Positions 6,919 through 12,992 of a DNA stretch of 12,992 nucleotides are shown one piece after another. Below the pieces are notes generated by a model. That model made no database searches, had not been told where the DNA came from, and was given only the letters and a program-made list of their open reading frames with translations. The stretch spans positions 1-12,992 of the forward strand of contig CAMCWG010000052.1 of NCBI GenBank assembly GCA_945882005.1, written 5' to 3'. Numbering within the stretch: the stretch's first letter is position 1; the number at the start of each line of letters is the position of its first letter. The stretch comes from Bordetella parapertussis. Its GTDB lineage: Bacteria; Pseudomonadota; Gammaproteobacteria; Burkholderiales; Burkholderiaceae_B. A program made the translations under genes and the position numbers.

Positions 6919-8832
6919 CTACTTATAAAGAACGCTAGGTAACCAGAGCCCAATCGCTGGGAACATGTAGAGCAAGAAGATCGCAAAGATCTGTATGCCC
7001 ATAAACGGTAGCATGCCAAGAAAGATCTGGTTAAGTGTGACATGGGGAGGGGAAACCCCTTTGAGGTAGAACGCGGCCATCGCAACTGGGGGCGATAGGA
7101 AGGCTGTTTGTAGATTTAACGCTACGAGCAAGCCAAAAAAGAGGGGGTCAATCCCAAACTGTGAGAGCAGCGGCACAAAGATTGGCATAAAGATCACGAT
7201 GATCTCTGTCCACTCGAGAGGCCAGCCCAGCAAGAAAATTAAGATTTGTGCCAACAGCATGAATTCGACGGGGGTAAGCCCGAGCGATAGTACCCACTTC
7301 TCAATCACTTGTTGGCCACCAAGTAGTGCAAAGGCAGCGGAAAAAATCGACGATCCGACAAACAACCAACACACCATCGCGCTCGTCTTGGCCGTCAGAA
7401 ATACAGACTCCTTGATGACCGGGAAGGTGAGTCGTCGATACGCTAACGCTAGCAACGCACCGCCAAGTGCACCCATCGCCGCAGCCTCGCTCGGTGTCGC
7501 CAAACCAAAGCCAATTGATCCCAGAACCGCTGCAATCAAGATCACTAGCGGAAAGAAGGACTGCGCTAGGAGGCGAAATACTTCTAATCTGGCCCACGTC
7601 AGCGTCACATAAAAAATGGCCAAAATTAAGGCGGCGACGGCAACGTAGATCCAGAAGCCAGTCGGTGCGCTCAGACGATCGAGTTGCTTTGGCGGTTCTT
7701 TTGCGACGGCATCCGCAGCTGGTGCAGCAGATGCGGCTGGCGCAACCTTTGCCGAACCAAGAGGCTCAGGCGCTGATTCTGAGGGTGGCTCAGCGAGCCC
7801 GCCCCCGGAGTCCGTGCTCGTATTGTTCGAGAGGCTTAGCTCCGCCGGAATGTCGTACACCACCTCGGGCGTCGTCACGACACGATAAATCACTAGACTC
7901 AGTAACACGGTAACGAGCAAAGGCAACATGACCAAAACAACGTTGCGATTCATGTATTGACGTGAGACTGCTGGGTCGCGCTTGCTCTTGAATAAATTTG
8001 AAAGCAGACCTGGCGCTGCTAGCTTAAAACCCTGAGATTCAATCGACTTTGAACCCGCTGGCAAAGGAATCAAGCGATCTTTTTCTGGAAGTGGCGGTGC
8101 CATGTCTGGCCAGATTTTCGCCACGATCATCACATAGATTGCATAAAGAAGGGCTAAGCCGACCCCAGGGAAAAGTGCGCCAGCGTAGAGTTGAACAACT
8201 GACGTTCCCGTTGTGGCGCCGTAAACAATCAAGAGCACTGAGGGCGGAATTAAGATCCCTAGGCAACCACCCGCAGTGATGACACCTGCGGTGAGGCGCA
8301 CGCTGTAGCCTGCCTTGAGCATTGCCGGCATGGCGAGCAAGCCCATCAGTGTGACCACCGCGCCGACAATACCTGTAGCCGTAGCAAAAATAGCGCAGGT
8401 AGCTAGCGTTGCAATCGCAAGTGAACCTGGCAGTCTGGCTAGTGCGAGGTGCAGAGATTGAAACAGCTTTTCAATCAGGTTCGCGCGTTCAACCAAGTAA
8501 CCCATGAACACGAACAAGGGGATAGAAATCAACGCGTCGTTCGTCATCGTCGCATACGTGCGCTGCACCATCAAGTTGAGCGTTTGTCCGATCGCACGTC
8601 CTGCGAAGTCTGGCGCCTGCATGAAGTAGGCAAGGAAGGTGAAGATGACACCCATCCCCATCAGCGTGAACGCCGTGGGAAAGCCCAGCATGATCATCAC
8701 CACGATAAGCGCAAGCATGATGAGACCGATGTGGCCTGTTGTTAGCGCGCCCCAAGGTGTTAAGAAGGCGATCATCGCGATGACGATGCCGATACACGCA
8801 AAACCAAACCATATTGCCTTGGGTAATTTCAT
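6919..8832 (-). CDS. dctM: TRAP large membrane subunit DctM with a long two-helix insertion
   Basis: Large TRAP permease subunit of 637 residues, about 200 longer than a standard DctM. Seen: an extra N-terminal helix (about 7-24), the DctM core with MTNDALISIPLFVFMGYLVERANLIEKL (96-123), ATATGIVGAVVTLMGLLAMP, CLGILIPPSVLLIVYGAT (190-207), ATPSEAAAMGALGG (445-458), and a last block with LSPPVAMAAFYLKG (579-592). Between about residues 250 and 420 the chain holds a basic loop, a hydrophobic helix (296-318), a Pro/Ala/Ser-rich stretch (321-390) and a second helix (392-412), where the other DctM of this window has only a loop of about 30 residues. The long form fits the TakM/FcbT3-like group but may be unusual. 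ATG 8832 overlaps the dctQ stop in ATGA and has AGGAG eight bases upstream; a longer frame from 8982 would lie mostly inside dctQ. Confidence 0.93.
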   Translation of the reverse strand: MKLPKAIWFGFACIGIVIAMIAFLTPWGALTTGHIGLIMLALIVVMIMLGFPTAFTLMGMGVIFTFLAYFMQAPDFAGRAIGQTLNLMVQRTYATMTNDALISIPLFVFMGYLVERANLIEKLFQSLHLALARLPGSLAIATLATCAIFATATGIVGAVVTLMGLLAMPAMLKAGYSVRLTAGVITAGGCLGILIPPSVLLIVYGATTGTSVVQLYAGALFPGVGLALLYAIYVMIVAKIWPDMAPPLPEKDRLIPLPAGSKSIESQGFKLAAPGLLSNLFKSKRDPAVSRQYMNRNVVLVMLPLLVTVLLSLVIYRVVTTPEVVYDIPAELSLSNNTSTDSGGGLAEPPSESAPEPLGSAKVAPAASAAPAADAVAKEPPKQLDRLSAPTGFWIYVAVAALILAIFYVTLTWARLEVFRLLAQSFFPLVILIAAVLGSIGFGLATPSEAAAMGALGGALLALAYRRLTFPVIKESVFLTAKTSAMVCWLFVGSSIFSAAFALLGGQQVIEKWVLSLGLTPVEFMLLAQILIFLLGWPLEWTEIIVIFMPIFVPLLSQFGIDPLFFGLLVALNLQTAFLSPPVAMAAFYLKGVSPPHVTLNQIFLGMLPFMGIQIFAIFLLYMFPAIGLWLPSVLYK

Positions 8833-9452
8833 TTCTTTTGCTCCTGCGCGACAACATAGCGGTCTGTCTGTGCGATGTCCTCGTCCTTGACGTGAACCAT
8901 TTCTTTCAGTTTTTCGACGTCGACCTCTTGCACATCCGCTTCGCGCTCGGGCCACTCGCCCGAGCGAATGCACATGCCACACCGAGCGATTTCCGCAAAG
9001 CCTTGGATAAGCAGAAAGAATCCAGCGATCGGGATAAAGGCCTTAAACGGATAAACCGGTGGGCCGTCTGCCATGAGCGACGAATGCTCTCCGATGGCAA
9101 TTGATTCCGCTGCGTAAGTCCAGCCCGCCCAAACCATGGCCACTACGCCGGGAATAAAAAACAAAATATATAGGACGAGGTCCAGGCTCGCTTGCGCGCG
9201 CGGGGGTAGAAAACCATACAGAATATCTCCTCGCACATGTCCATTTTTTGCAAGAGTGTACGCACCCGCCATCATGAACATAATGCCGTAGTACATCAAC
9301 TGCAGATCAAAGGCCCAGGCGCTTGGACGATTAAACAAGTAGCGCGCGAATACTTCCCAAGAGACGTGTAAGGTCAAAGCAACGATCAACCAAGCGAAGG
9401 TCTTGCCCACAAAAGTTGAAATTGCGTCGATGCGCCAGAGCCATTTATTCAT
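8829..9452 (-). CDS. dctQ: TRAP transporter small membrane subunit DctQ (second system)
   Basis: Small membrane subunit, 207 residues from the start chosen. Seen: four hydrophobic segments (about 18-38, 50-68, 88-110 and 137-156), the DctQ motifs EVFARYLFNRPSAW (33-46) and NGHVRGDILYG (70-80), and a charged cytoplasmic-type tail of about 45 residues (EWPEREADVQEVDVEKLKEM and beyond) that the first DctQ lacks. Possible starts are GTG 9485, ATG 9467 and ATG 9452. I prefer 9452 because MNKWLWRIDAIS is a normal DctQ N terminus and AGGT lies seven bases upstream. The choice is uncertain because no candidate has a strong Shine-Dalgarno. It overlaps dctM by four bases and is separated from dctP by 106 bp that contain a strong hairpin. 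Confidence 0.92.
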   Translation of the reverse strand: MNKWLWRIDAISTFVGKTFAWLIVALTLHVSWEVFARYLFNRPSAWAFDLQLMYYGIMFMMAGAYTLAKNGHVRGDILYGFLPPRAQASLDLVLYILFFIPGVVAMVWAGWTYAAESIAIGEHSSLMADGPPVYPFKAFIPIAGFFLLIQGFAEIARCGMCIRSGEWPEREADVQEVDVEKLKEMVHVKDEDIAQTDRYVVAQEQKK

Positions 9453-9472
9453 TCTTATTACCTGCATTGATC

Positions 9473-9489
9473 CGGAGTTGATCACTCCG
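9473..9489. repeat. Short inverted repeat upstream of dctQ
   Basis: CGGAGT (9473-9478) and ACTCCG (9484-9489) are perfect 6-bp arms around a five-base loop. In the minus-strand transcript this small stem lies 20 bases upstream of the chosen dctQ start and includes a GGAG that could otherwise serve ATG 9467. It may affect access to the dctQ start region or only add to the larger hairpin next to it. Confidence 0.4.
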
Positions 9490-9494
9490 TTTAT

Positions 9495-9533
9495 AAAAAT
9501 CGGGTGGCTACTTAGTCACAAGTAGCCACCCGA
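9495..9533 (-). terminator. Terminator-like hairpin between dctP and dctQ (likely partial terminator or mRNA-end stabiliser)
   Basis: CGGGTGGCTACTT (9501-9513) and AAGTAGCCACCCG (9520-9532) form a perfect 13-bp stem with a six-base loop, extended by one T-A pair (9500/9533). In the minus-strand transcript the stem is followed by A and then five T residues (9499-9495), the form of a rho-independent terminator. It begins 26 bases after the dctP stop and precedes dctQ within the same operon. Such structures after binding-protein genes are known to make the binding protein more abundant than the membrane subunits. The plus-strand side has only four T residues. Confidence 0.8.
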
Positions 9534-9558
9534 GTTTTGCGACGCATCAGTAGGCAGG

Positions 9559-10680
9559 TTAGCCTGCTTTCTTTGGTGCGAAGTAGTGGTTGTAGGCCAT
9601 ACGGAAGTTGACGTTTGTATCGCCAGCCCAACGACCTGCTCGTTCGGCAAATGCACGCTGTGAGTCGAGTACTTTTTTGAACAGTGGGTTTTCAGCGGAA
9701 CGCTTGGCGATCATCTGATCCCAGATCTGCAGCTGGCGCTGAAGGATGGCGTCTGGAGTTTTATAGAACTTGACGTTGCGGTCCTTCTGCAATTTGACGT
9801 AGTCAGTCGAATAGCGATCGATTGCTTTCCACGACATGTCAGCGCTCGCTGCTTGCGAGGCAACCGCCAACACACTCTTGAGGTGCTTGGGCAGAGAGTC
9901 GTATTTTGCTTTGTTAAACACAATTTCGAATTGCTCTGCACTTTGGTGGAAACTCTGCAGCATGCACACCTTGGATACATCTGAAAAGCCCAGAAGCAAG
10001 TCAGAAGAAGCGTTGTTGAACTCTGCGCCGTCCAAGAGGCCTTTGTCCATGGCCGGCACGATTTCCCCACCTGGCAGGGCGTTGACGGCAGCACCCATAG
10101 CGGTATACATGTCAATCGCAAGTCCGACAGTGCGGAACTTCACGCCTTTCATTTCCTCAACCTTGGTGATTGGCTTTTTGAACCAGCCGAAAGGTTGGGT
10201 AGGCATTGGACCGTAAACGAGCGAGACAACGTTCACGCCCATTGCTTTTTGAATTTCGGTCAATAGAGCTTTACCACCACCGTATTCGTGCCAAGCCAAC
10301 AGCATGTTTGCATCCATACCGAAGGAAGGACCCGAGCCCCAGAGCGCAACGGCAGTGTTCTTGCCGTACCAGTAAGCCAACACGCCATGACCACCGTCGA
10401 GTGTTCCCGCGGAGACAGCATCTAACAGGTCAAAAGGCTTTACAACGGCGCCAGCGGGGAGAACGTCAATCTTCAGTTGACCGTCAGCCATTTCATTGAC
10501 TTTCTTTGCATAATCCAAGGCGTACTCGTGGAAAATATCCACCGAGGGCCAGGTGCTCTGAAAGCGTAGGGTAATCGGGGCATTTTGAGCCTTGGCAACC
10601 ATGGGCACGCCCAAAGCTGTGGCGGTACCTGCGGCTGCGGCAGTCGAGAAAAATTTACGGCGCGATGCAATGACAGACAT
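9559..10680 (-). CDS. dctP: TRAP periplasmic binding protein DctP, Tat-exported, TakP/FcbT1-like
   Basis: Periplasmic TRAP receptor of 373 residues. Seen: a twin-arginine signal (SRRKFF, R7-R8, then a hydrophobic alanine-rich region) with cleavage near AKA|Q (residue 31). The mature start ITLRFQSTWPSVDIFHEYA, the block LLDAVSAGTLDGGHG (85-99), AYWYGKNTAVALW (102-114) and GGGKALLTEI are typical of the COG4663 group (TakP, FcbT1), whose known ligands include 2-oxo acids, lactate with calcium, and chlorobenzoate. MKGVKFRTVG carries the conserved carboxylate-binding arginine (R183), followed by LPGGEIVPAMDKGLLDGAEF (202-221). The frame extends 14 codons upstream to 10722, but ATG 10680 is chosen because it gives a proper Tat signal and has GGAG seven bases upstream. 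It is the first gene of the operon dctP-dctQ-dctM-hydratase. Exact ligand unknown. Confidence 0.94.
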   Translation of the reverse strand: MSVIASRRKFFSTAAAAGTATALGVPMVAKAQNAPITLRFQSTWPSVDIFHEYALDYAKKVNEMADGQLKIDVLPAGAVVKPFDLLDAVSAGTLDGGHGVLAYWYGKNTAVALWGSGPSFGMDANMLLAWHEYGGGKALLTEIQKAMGVNVVSLVYGPMPTQPFGWFKKPITKVEEMKGVKFRTVGLAIDMYTAMGAAVNALPGGEIVPAMDKGLLDGAEFNNASSDLLLGFSDVSKVCMLQSFHQSAEQFEIVFNKAKYDSLPKHLKSVLAVASQAASADMSWKAIDRYSTDYVKLQKDRNVKFYKTPDAILQRQLQIWDQMIAKRSAENPLFKKVLDSQRAFAERAGRWAGDTNVNFRMAYNHYFAPKKAG

Positions 10681-10743
10681 GTTGTGTCTCCGTGGAATGG
10701 AAAATATGCTGCAGCGCAACAACCTGTCTTGGAGGTCAATGAG

Positions 10744-10777
10744 ATGACACGACGCAAGTTGTTTGCTCTCGTGTCAT
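10744..10777. promoter_or_regulatory. Operator-like dyad at the predicted start of the second TRAP operon
   Basis: ATGACACGA (10744-10752) and TCGTGTCAT (10769-10777) are perfect 9-bp inverted arms around 16 bases, with a second small pair GCAA (10754-10757) and TTGC (10763-10766) nested inside. The arm nearest the promoter touches the predicted -10 box (10776-10781), so the dyad would cover about +1 to +30 of the minus-strand transcript. That is a repressor-operator position. It could instead fold as an RNA hairpin near the 5' end of the leader. Confidence 0.5.
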
Positions 10778-10804
10778 TAGACTGCTTGGGCTTGCAGAAT
10801 ACAA
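10776..10804 (-). promoter_or_regulatory. Predicted sigma70 promoter for the second TRAP operon
   Basis: On the minus strand TTGTAT (10804-10799) and TCTAAT (10781-10776, five of six matches) are separated by 17 bp. Transcription would start near 10769 and leave a leader of about 90 bases before ATG 10680. The shared 29-bp element begins nine bases upstream of the -35 box (10813-10841), and the perfect dyad lies at the start site. The -35 box is weak (three of six). Predicted by eye only. Confidence 0.4.
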
Positions 10805-10812
10805 CCGGTCTC

Positions 10813-10841
10813 ACACTAGTGTTAACCCGATACTTGGGGTT
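10813..10841. promoter_or_regulatory. Shared 29-bp operator candidate, copy 2
   Basis: ACACTAGTGTTAACCC (10813-10828), eight bases, then GGGTT (10837-10841). This repeats the composite at 3202-3230 with identical spacing. ACACTAGTGT (10813-10822) is itself a perfect palindrome, and AACCC/GGGTT forms a dyad around the variable bases. The site lies between the promoters of the second TRAP operon and the DUF294 gene. Its orientation is reversed relative to the TRAP operon compared with copy 1, which a symmetric binding protein would tolerate. Confidence 0.5.
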
Positions 10842-10868
10842 ACTTGAGTGCATATTGGGGGTCATAAT
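10840..10868 (+). promoter_or_regulatory. Weak candidate promoter for the DUF294-exonuclease operon
   Basis: CATAAT (10863-10868, five of six matches to the -10 consensus) lies 17 bp downstream of TTACTT (10840-10845), which barely resembles a -35 box. The shared 29-bp element overlaps this poor -35 region, as expected if an activator recruits polymerase. A reverse-strand copy of CTAGTGTTA (10878-10886) lies just after the predicted start. Low confidence. Confidence 0.25.
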
Positions 10869-10912
10869 GGGGTGATGTAACACTAGCGCTCGAATTTGCA
10901 GGAGAAGTGGCT

Positions 10913-12793
10913 ATGATTTCTTCGAGTTTGATACAAAATCTACGTCAGCAAGTTATGCAGCGCTTGCCCTTTTCAGAGATGGCGACGCCCGATGTAGATT
11001 TTTTTATTGAATCCTCGTGCGAGGTCTATCACGGCCCCGATGAGGTCATCCTCTCGCCCGCAGATGGCCCGCCAGCGTTTCTTTACCTAATTCGGCAAGG
11101 TCGCGTCTCGGGCAAGCGCACTTCACCCGGTCTGACCGAGTCTGCGTTTGAGCTTGAGGCGGGAGAGCTATTCTCTGTTAGTGCAAGTTTGGCGGCTCGA
11201 CCAGTCGCTGCCACCTATACGGCAATTGGTGATTGTTTCTGTTTGACACTTCCCGCAGCCTCAATGCAAGCGCTTGTTGGTCGCTCGAAGCCGTTTCGTG
11301 ATTTCATTCATAACCGCGTCTGGATGCTGTTAGAGCAGTCACGCCTCGCGCTGCGAAATAATTTTGCGTCGAAGGCCTTGCTAGAGCAGTCGCTAGAGAC
11401 TCGTCTGGGCGACTTAATTCGTCGGGCCCCTTTGACGACGCTTGAGCAAACACCGCTGCGTCAAGCGCTGACCGTGATGCATGAAAAACGTATCGGATCG
11501 ATGTTGGTCGTTTCAGACGAGGGTGCGCTGCTAGGAATTCTCACCCGGTATGACGTGCTTGAACGCGTGACGTTGGCAGGCATTAGTCTAGATACACCGA
11601 TAAGTGCAGTCATGACAAAGGAGGTCAAGACGCTCACGGTTGATCATACGGCCGAGTCGGCAGCAGTCTTGATGTCTCGCTATGAGATTCGTCATGTGCC
11701 AATCGTCGATCTGCGGGAGCGTGTGGTTGGCTTGATTTCGGAACGAGATTTGTTTTCTTTACAGCGCCAGTCGTTGGGGACGATCTGCTCGCTGATCCGG
11801 CAGACGGATGATGTGGAAGGGTTGAAGGAGTGCGCCTCCAACATCCGTCGATTTGCACGCAATTTATTAGGGCAGGGTGTGAGTGCCAGGCAGCTGACTT
11901 TCCTTGTGAGTCATTTGAATGATGTGTTGACTGCTCGCTTAATTACTTTACTCGCTCATTCGCATGGGCTTGATCTGAATGCATTCATTTGGATTGCACT
12001 TGGCTCTGAGGGGCGCAGCGAACAAACGATTGCGACGGATCAAGATAATGCATTGATGTATCAACAGACAGGCGCTTCCGATGAAAAAAATCGTTACCTG
12101 GCTTTTTCGGCAGAGGTGAATGTCGCGCTAGATGCCTGCGGCTATCCGCTTTGCAAAGGTAACATCATGGCCAGCAATCCTGCGTTGTGTCTGACTATCG
12201 ATGAGTGGAAAAAGCGATTCATGCATTGGATCGAACATGGTCATCCGGAGGACTTGCTTAATGCAGGGATATTTTTTGACTGTCGAGGCTTGGCGGGTAA
12301 TGTGGATTTACTTAAAGGCCTAAGGGATGAAGTCAAAACTGCGGCCGTGCGTACCCCACGTTTCGTCAAACTAATGGCCGATGCAGCGCTTGTAAACCAA
12401 GTGCCTCTGAATTGGTTGGGATCCTTAGAAACAAAGAAACTAGAAGGTAAGTCGATCATCGATTTAAAACTACAAGGCACGGCGATTGTGGTTGAAACCG
12501 CACGCGTTTATGCCTTAGCTTTGGGTATCGAAGAGCTGAACACCCAAGATCGCTTGGCCGCGATCGGACGCGCCTTCGGTTTGGCGCAAACCGAAACAGA
12601 TGCCTGGATTGCTGCGTTTCAGTTTTTGCAAACGATGCGCTTGGCGATCCAAATTGATGGGGATGCGATTGCTAATAATCCCAACGCCCTAGAGGTCGAT
12701 GGCCTGAACGCCGTTGATCGCAGTATTTTGAAAGAATCAATGGCCAGAATTCGCTCGTTGCAGCAACGCTTGGAGCTGGACTATGCGCGATAG
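10913..12793 (+). CDS. cNMP-binding-like / CBS-pair / DUF294 nucleotidyltransferase-like signalling protein
   Basis: Soluble protein of 626 residues with four parts in order. A cyclic-nucleotide-binding-like domain lies at about 18-138, a CBS pair at about 172-290 (LRQALTVMHEKRIGSMLVV and SAVMTKEVKTLTV), a DUF294 nucleotidyltransferase-like domain near 330-460 with GSEGR (364-368) and TDQDNALMY (D376, D378), and a C-terminal DUF294_C helical domain to the end. CBS pairs usually bind adenosine nucleotides, and GSxGR...TDQD resembles the GlnD/KNTase active site, so it may sense energy state and modify a target by nucleotidyl transfer. The activity of this family is not established to my knowledge. 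The usual FGE of cAMP phosphate cassettes is replaced by LFSVSAS, so cAMP binding is doubtful. ATG 10913 has AGGAG eight bases upstream; GTG 10907 would be too close to that site. It is coupled to the exonuclease gene. Confidence 0.9.
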   Translation: MISSSLIQNLRQQVMQRLPFSEMATPDVDFFIESSCEVYHGPDEVILSPADGPPAFLYLIRQGRVSGKRTSPGLTESAFELEAGELFSVSASLAARPVAATYTAIGDCFCLTLPAASMQALVGRSKPFRDFIHNRVWMLLEQSRLALRNNFASKALLEQSLETRLGDLIRRAPLTTLEQTPLRQALTVMHEKRIGSMLVVSDEGALLGILTRYDVLERVTLAGISLDTPISAVMTKEVKTLTVDHTAESAAVLMSRYEIRHVPIVDLRERVVGLISERDLFSLQRQSLGTICSLIRQTDDVEGLKECASNIRRFARNLLGQGVSARQLTFLVSHLNDVLTARLITLLAHSHGLDLNAFIWIALGSEGRSEQTIATDQDNALMYQQTGASDEKNRYLAFSAEVNVALDACGYPLCKGNIMASNPALCLTIDEWKKRFMHWIEHGHPEDLLNAGIFFDCRGLAGNVDLLKGLRDEVKTAAVRTPRFVKLMADAALVNQVPLNWLGSLETKKLEGKSIIDLKLQGTAIVVETARVYALALGIEELNTQDRLAAIGRAFGLAQTETDAWIAAFQFLQTMRLAIQIDGDAIANNPNALEVDGLNAVDRSILKESMARIRSLQQRLELDYAR

Positions 12794-12992
12794 CTTTTTG
12801 AGCACCCTGATGGGTTGGTTGGGTGTTGCTAGAGGTAGAGAGCACGCCACTCCCGAGCGATGGATCATGGTCGATGTGGAGACTACGGGTTTGAATCCCG
12901 CAAGTGATCGGCTGTTAGCGATCGCAGCGGTTGCGTTACGGCAAGATCCGATCACGAAAAAATTGCGCGTGGTCCTTAGCGATAGTTTTGAG
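12783..12992 (+). CDS. DnaQ-like 3'-5' exonuclease (partial, runs off the window)
   Basis: The first 70 residues of a DEDD-superfamily exonuclease. Seen: MRDSFLSTLMGWLGVARGRE, then ERWIMVDVETTGLNPASDRLLAIAAV, which holds the Exo I motif DVETTG with metal ligands D31 and E33. Later motifs (Exo II and III) lie beyond the window. ATG 12783 overlaps the end of the DUF294 gene by 11 bp and has GGAG seven bases upstream, so the two proteins are probably made in a coupled way. As I recall, this DUF294-exonuclease pair is also found in Pseudomonas next to the acetate permease gene actP, which suggests a conserved partnership rather than DNA polymerase III proofreading. The N-terminal extension before the fold is short and mildly hydrophobic. 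The target (RNA, DNA or nucleotide signal) is unknown. Confidence 0.88.
   Translation, partial: MRDSFLSTLMGWLGVARGREHATPERWIMVDVETTGLNPASDRLLAIAAVALRQDPITKKLRVVLSDSFE

Noticed and set aside
8833..8982. Longer N terminus for the second DctM
   Set aside because: The added 50 residues lie almost wholly inside dctQ in another frame, are arginine-rich and unlike a DctM start, while ATG 8832 has a good ribosome-binding site and an ATGA overlap.
9711..10121. Long open frame in another frame inside the second dctP
   Set aside because: Its product is cysteine- and serine-rich without family features and lies fully within a well-supported dctP; the same holds for other antisense or offset frames over the dctM, dctQ and hydratase genes.
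10681..10722. Start of the second dctP at 10722
   Set aside because: It would place 14 residues ahead of a complete Tat signal; ATG 10680 has a ribosome-binding site and a normal signal peptide.
1..12992. tRNA or rRNA genes, CRISPR array, insertion sequence, phage or defence system
   Set aside because: No cloverleaf, repeat-spacer pattern, transposase, terminal repeats or recognisable defence proteins were seen; gene packing is that of ordinary chromosomal operons.

Overview
The window looks like a chromosomal piece from a betaproteobacterium of the order Burkholderiales, perhaps Alcaligenaceae or a freshwater relative. The clues are a Bug-family (TctC-like) binding protein, two complete TRAP transporters, a cNMP/CBS/DUF294 protein followed by an exonuclease gene, and moderate GC by eye. 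This placement is inferred from gene content; there is no rRNA or other marker gene. No tRNA, CRISPR array, insertion sequence or phage gene was seen.

Layout. Positions 1-108 are the end of a small membrane-anchored protein on the plus strand. It converges on a minus-strand operon (3123 back to 112) of a zinc-free quinone oxidoreductase, an orphan Bug periplasmic binding protein, and an M14 aspartoacylase/succinylglutamate desuccinylase-like hydrolase. A 217-bp divergent control region (3124-3340) separates this from a plus-strand TRAP operon, dctP-dctQ-dctM (3341-6119), with a Sec-type binding protein. That operon meets, through a shared CTAG that is a stop codon on both strands, a second minus-strand operon (10680 back to 6116). 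This one holds a Tat-type TakP/FcbT1-like dctP, a strong hairpin with a T tract, dctQ, an unusually long dctM, and an enoyl-CoA hydratase family gene. A second divergent control region (10681-10912) precedes a plus-strand cNMP-CBS-DUF294 protein (10913-12793) and an overlapping DnaQ-like exonuclease that runs off the end.

How the genes may work together. The region is dominated by high-affinity uptake of organic acids: two TRAP systems and one lone Bug protein, each beside an enzyme that could act on imported or CoA-activated acids. Substrates cannot be read from sequence. The second binding protein resembles the group that takes 2-oxo acids, lactate or chloroaromatic acids. The DUF294 protein combines ligand-sensing folds with a nucleotidyltransferase-like domain, so it may couple signalling to transport.

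The strongest non-coding observation is a 29-bp composite element found in both divergent control regions with identical internal spacing (3202-3230 and 10813-10841). It suggests one unidentified regulator controls both TRAP operons. The other points that stand out are the roughly 150-residue two-helix insertion in the second DctM and the terminator-like hairpin between its dctP and dctQ.
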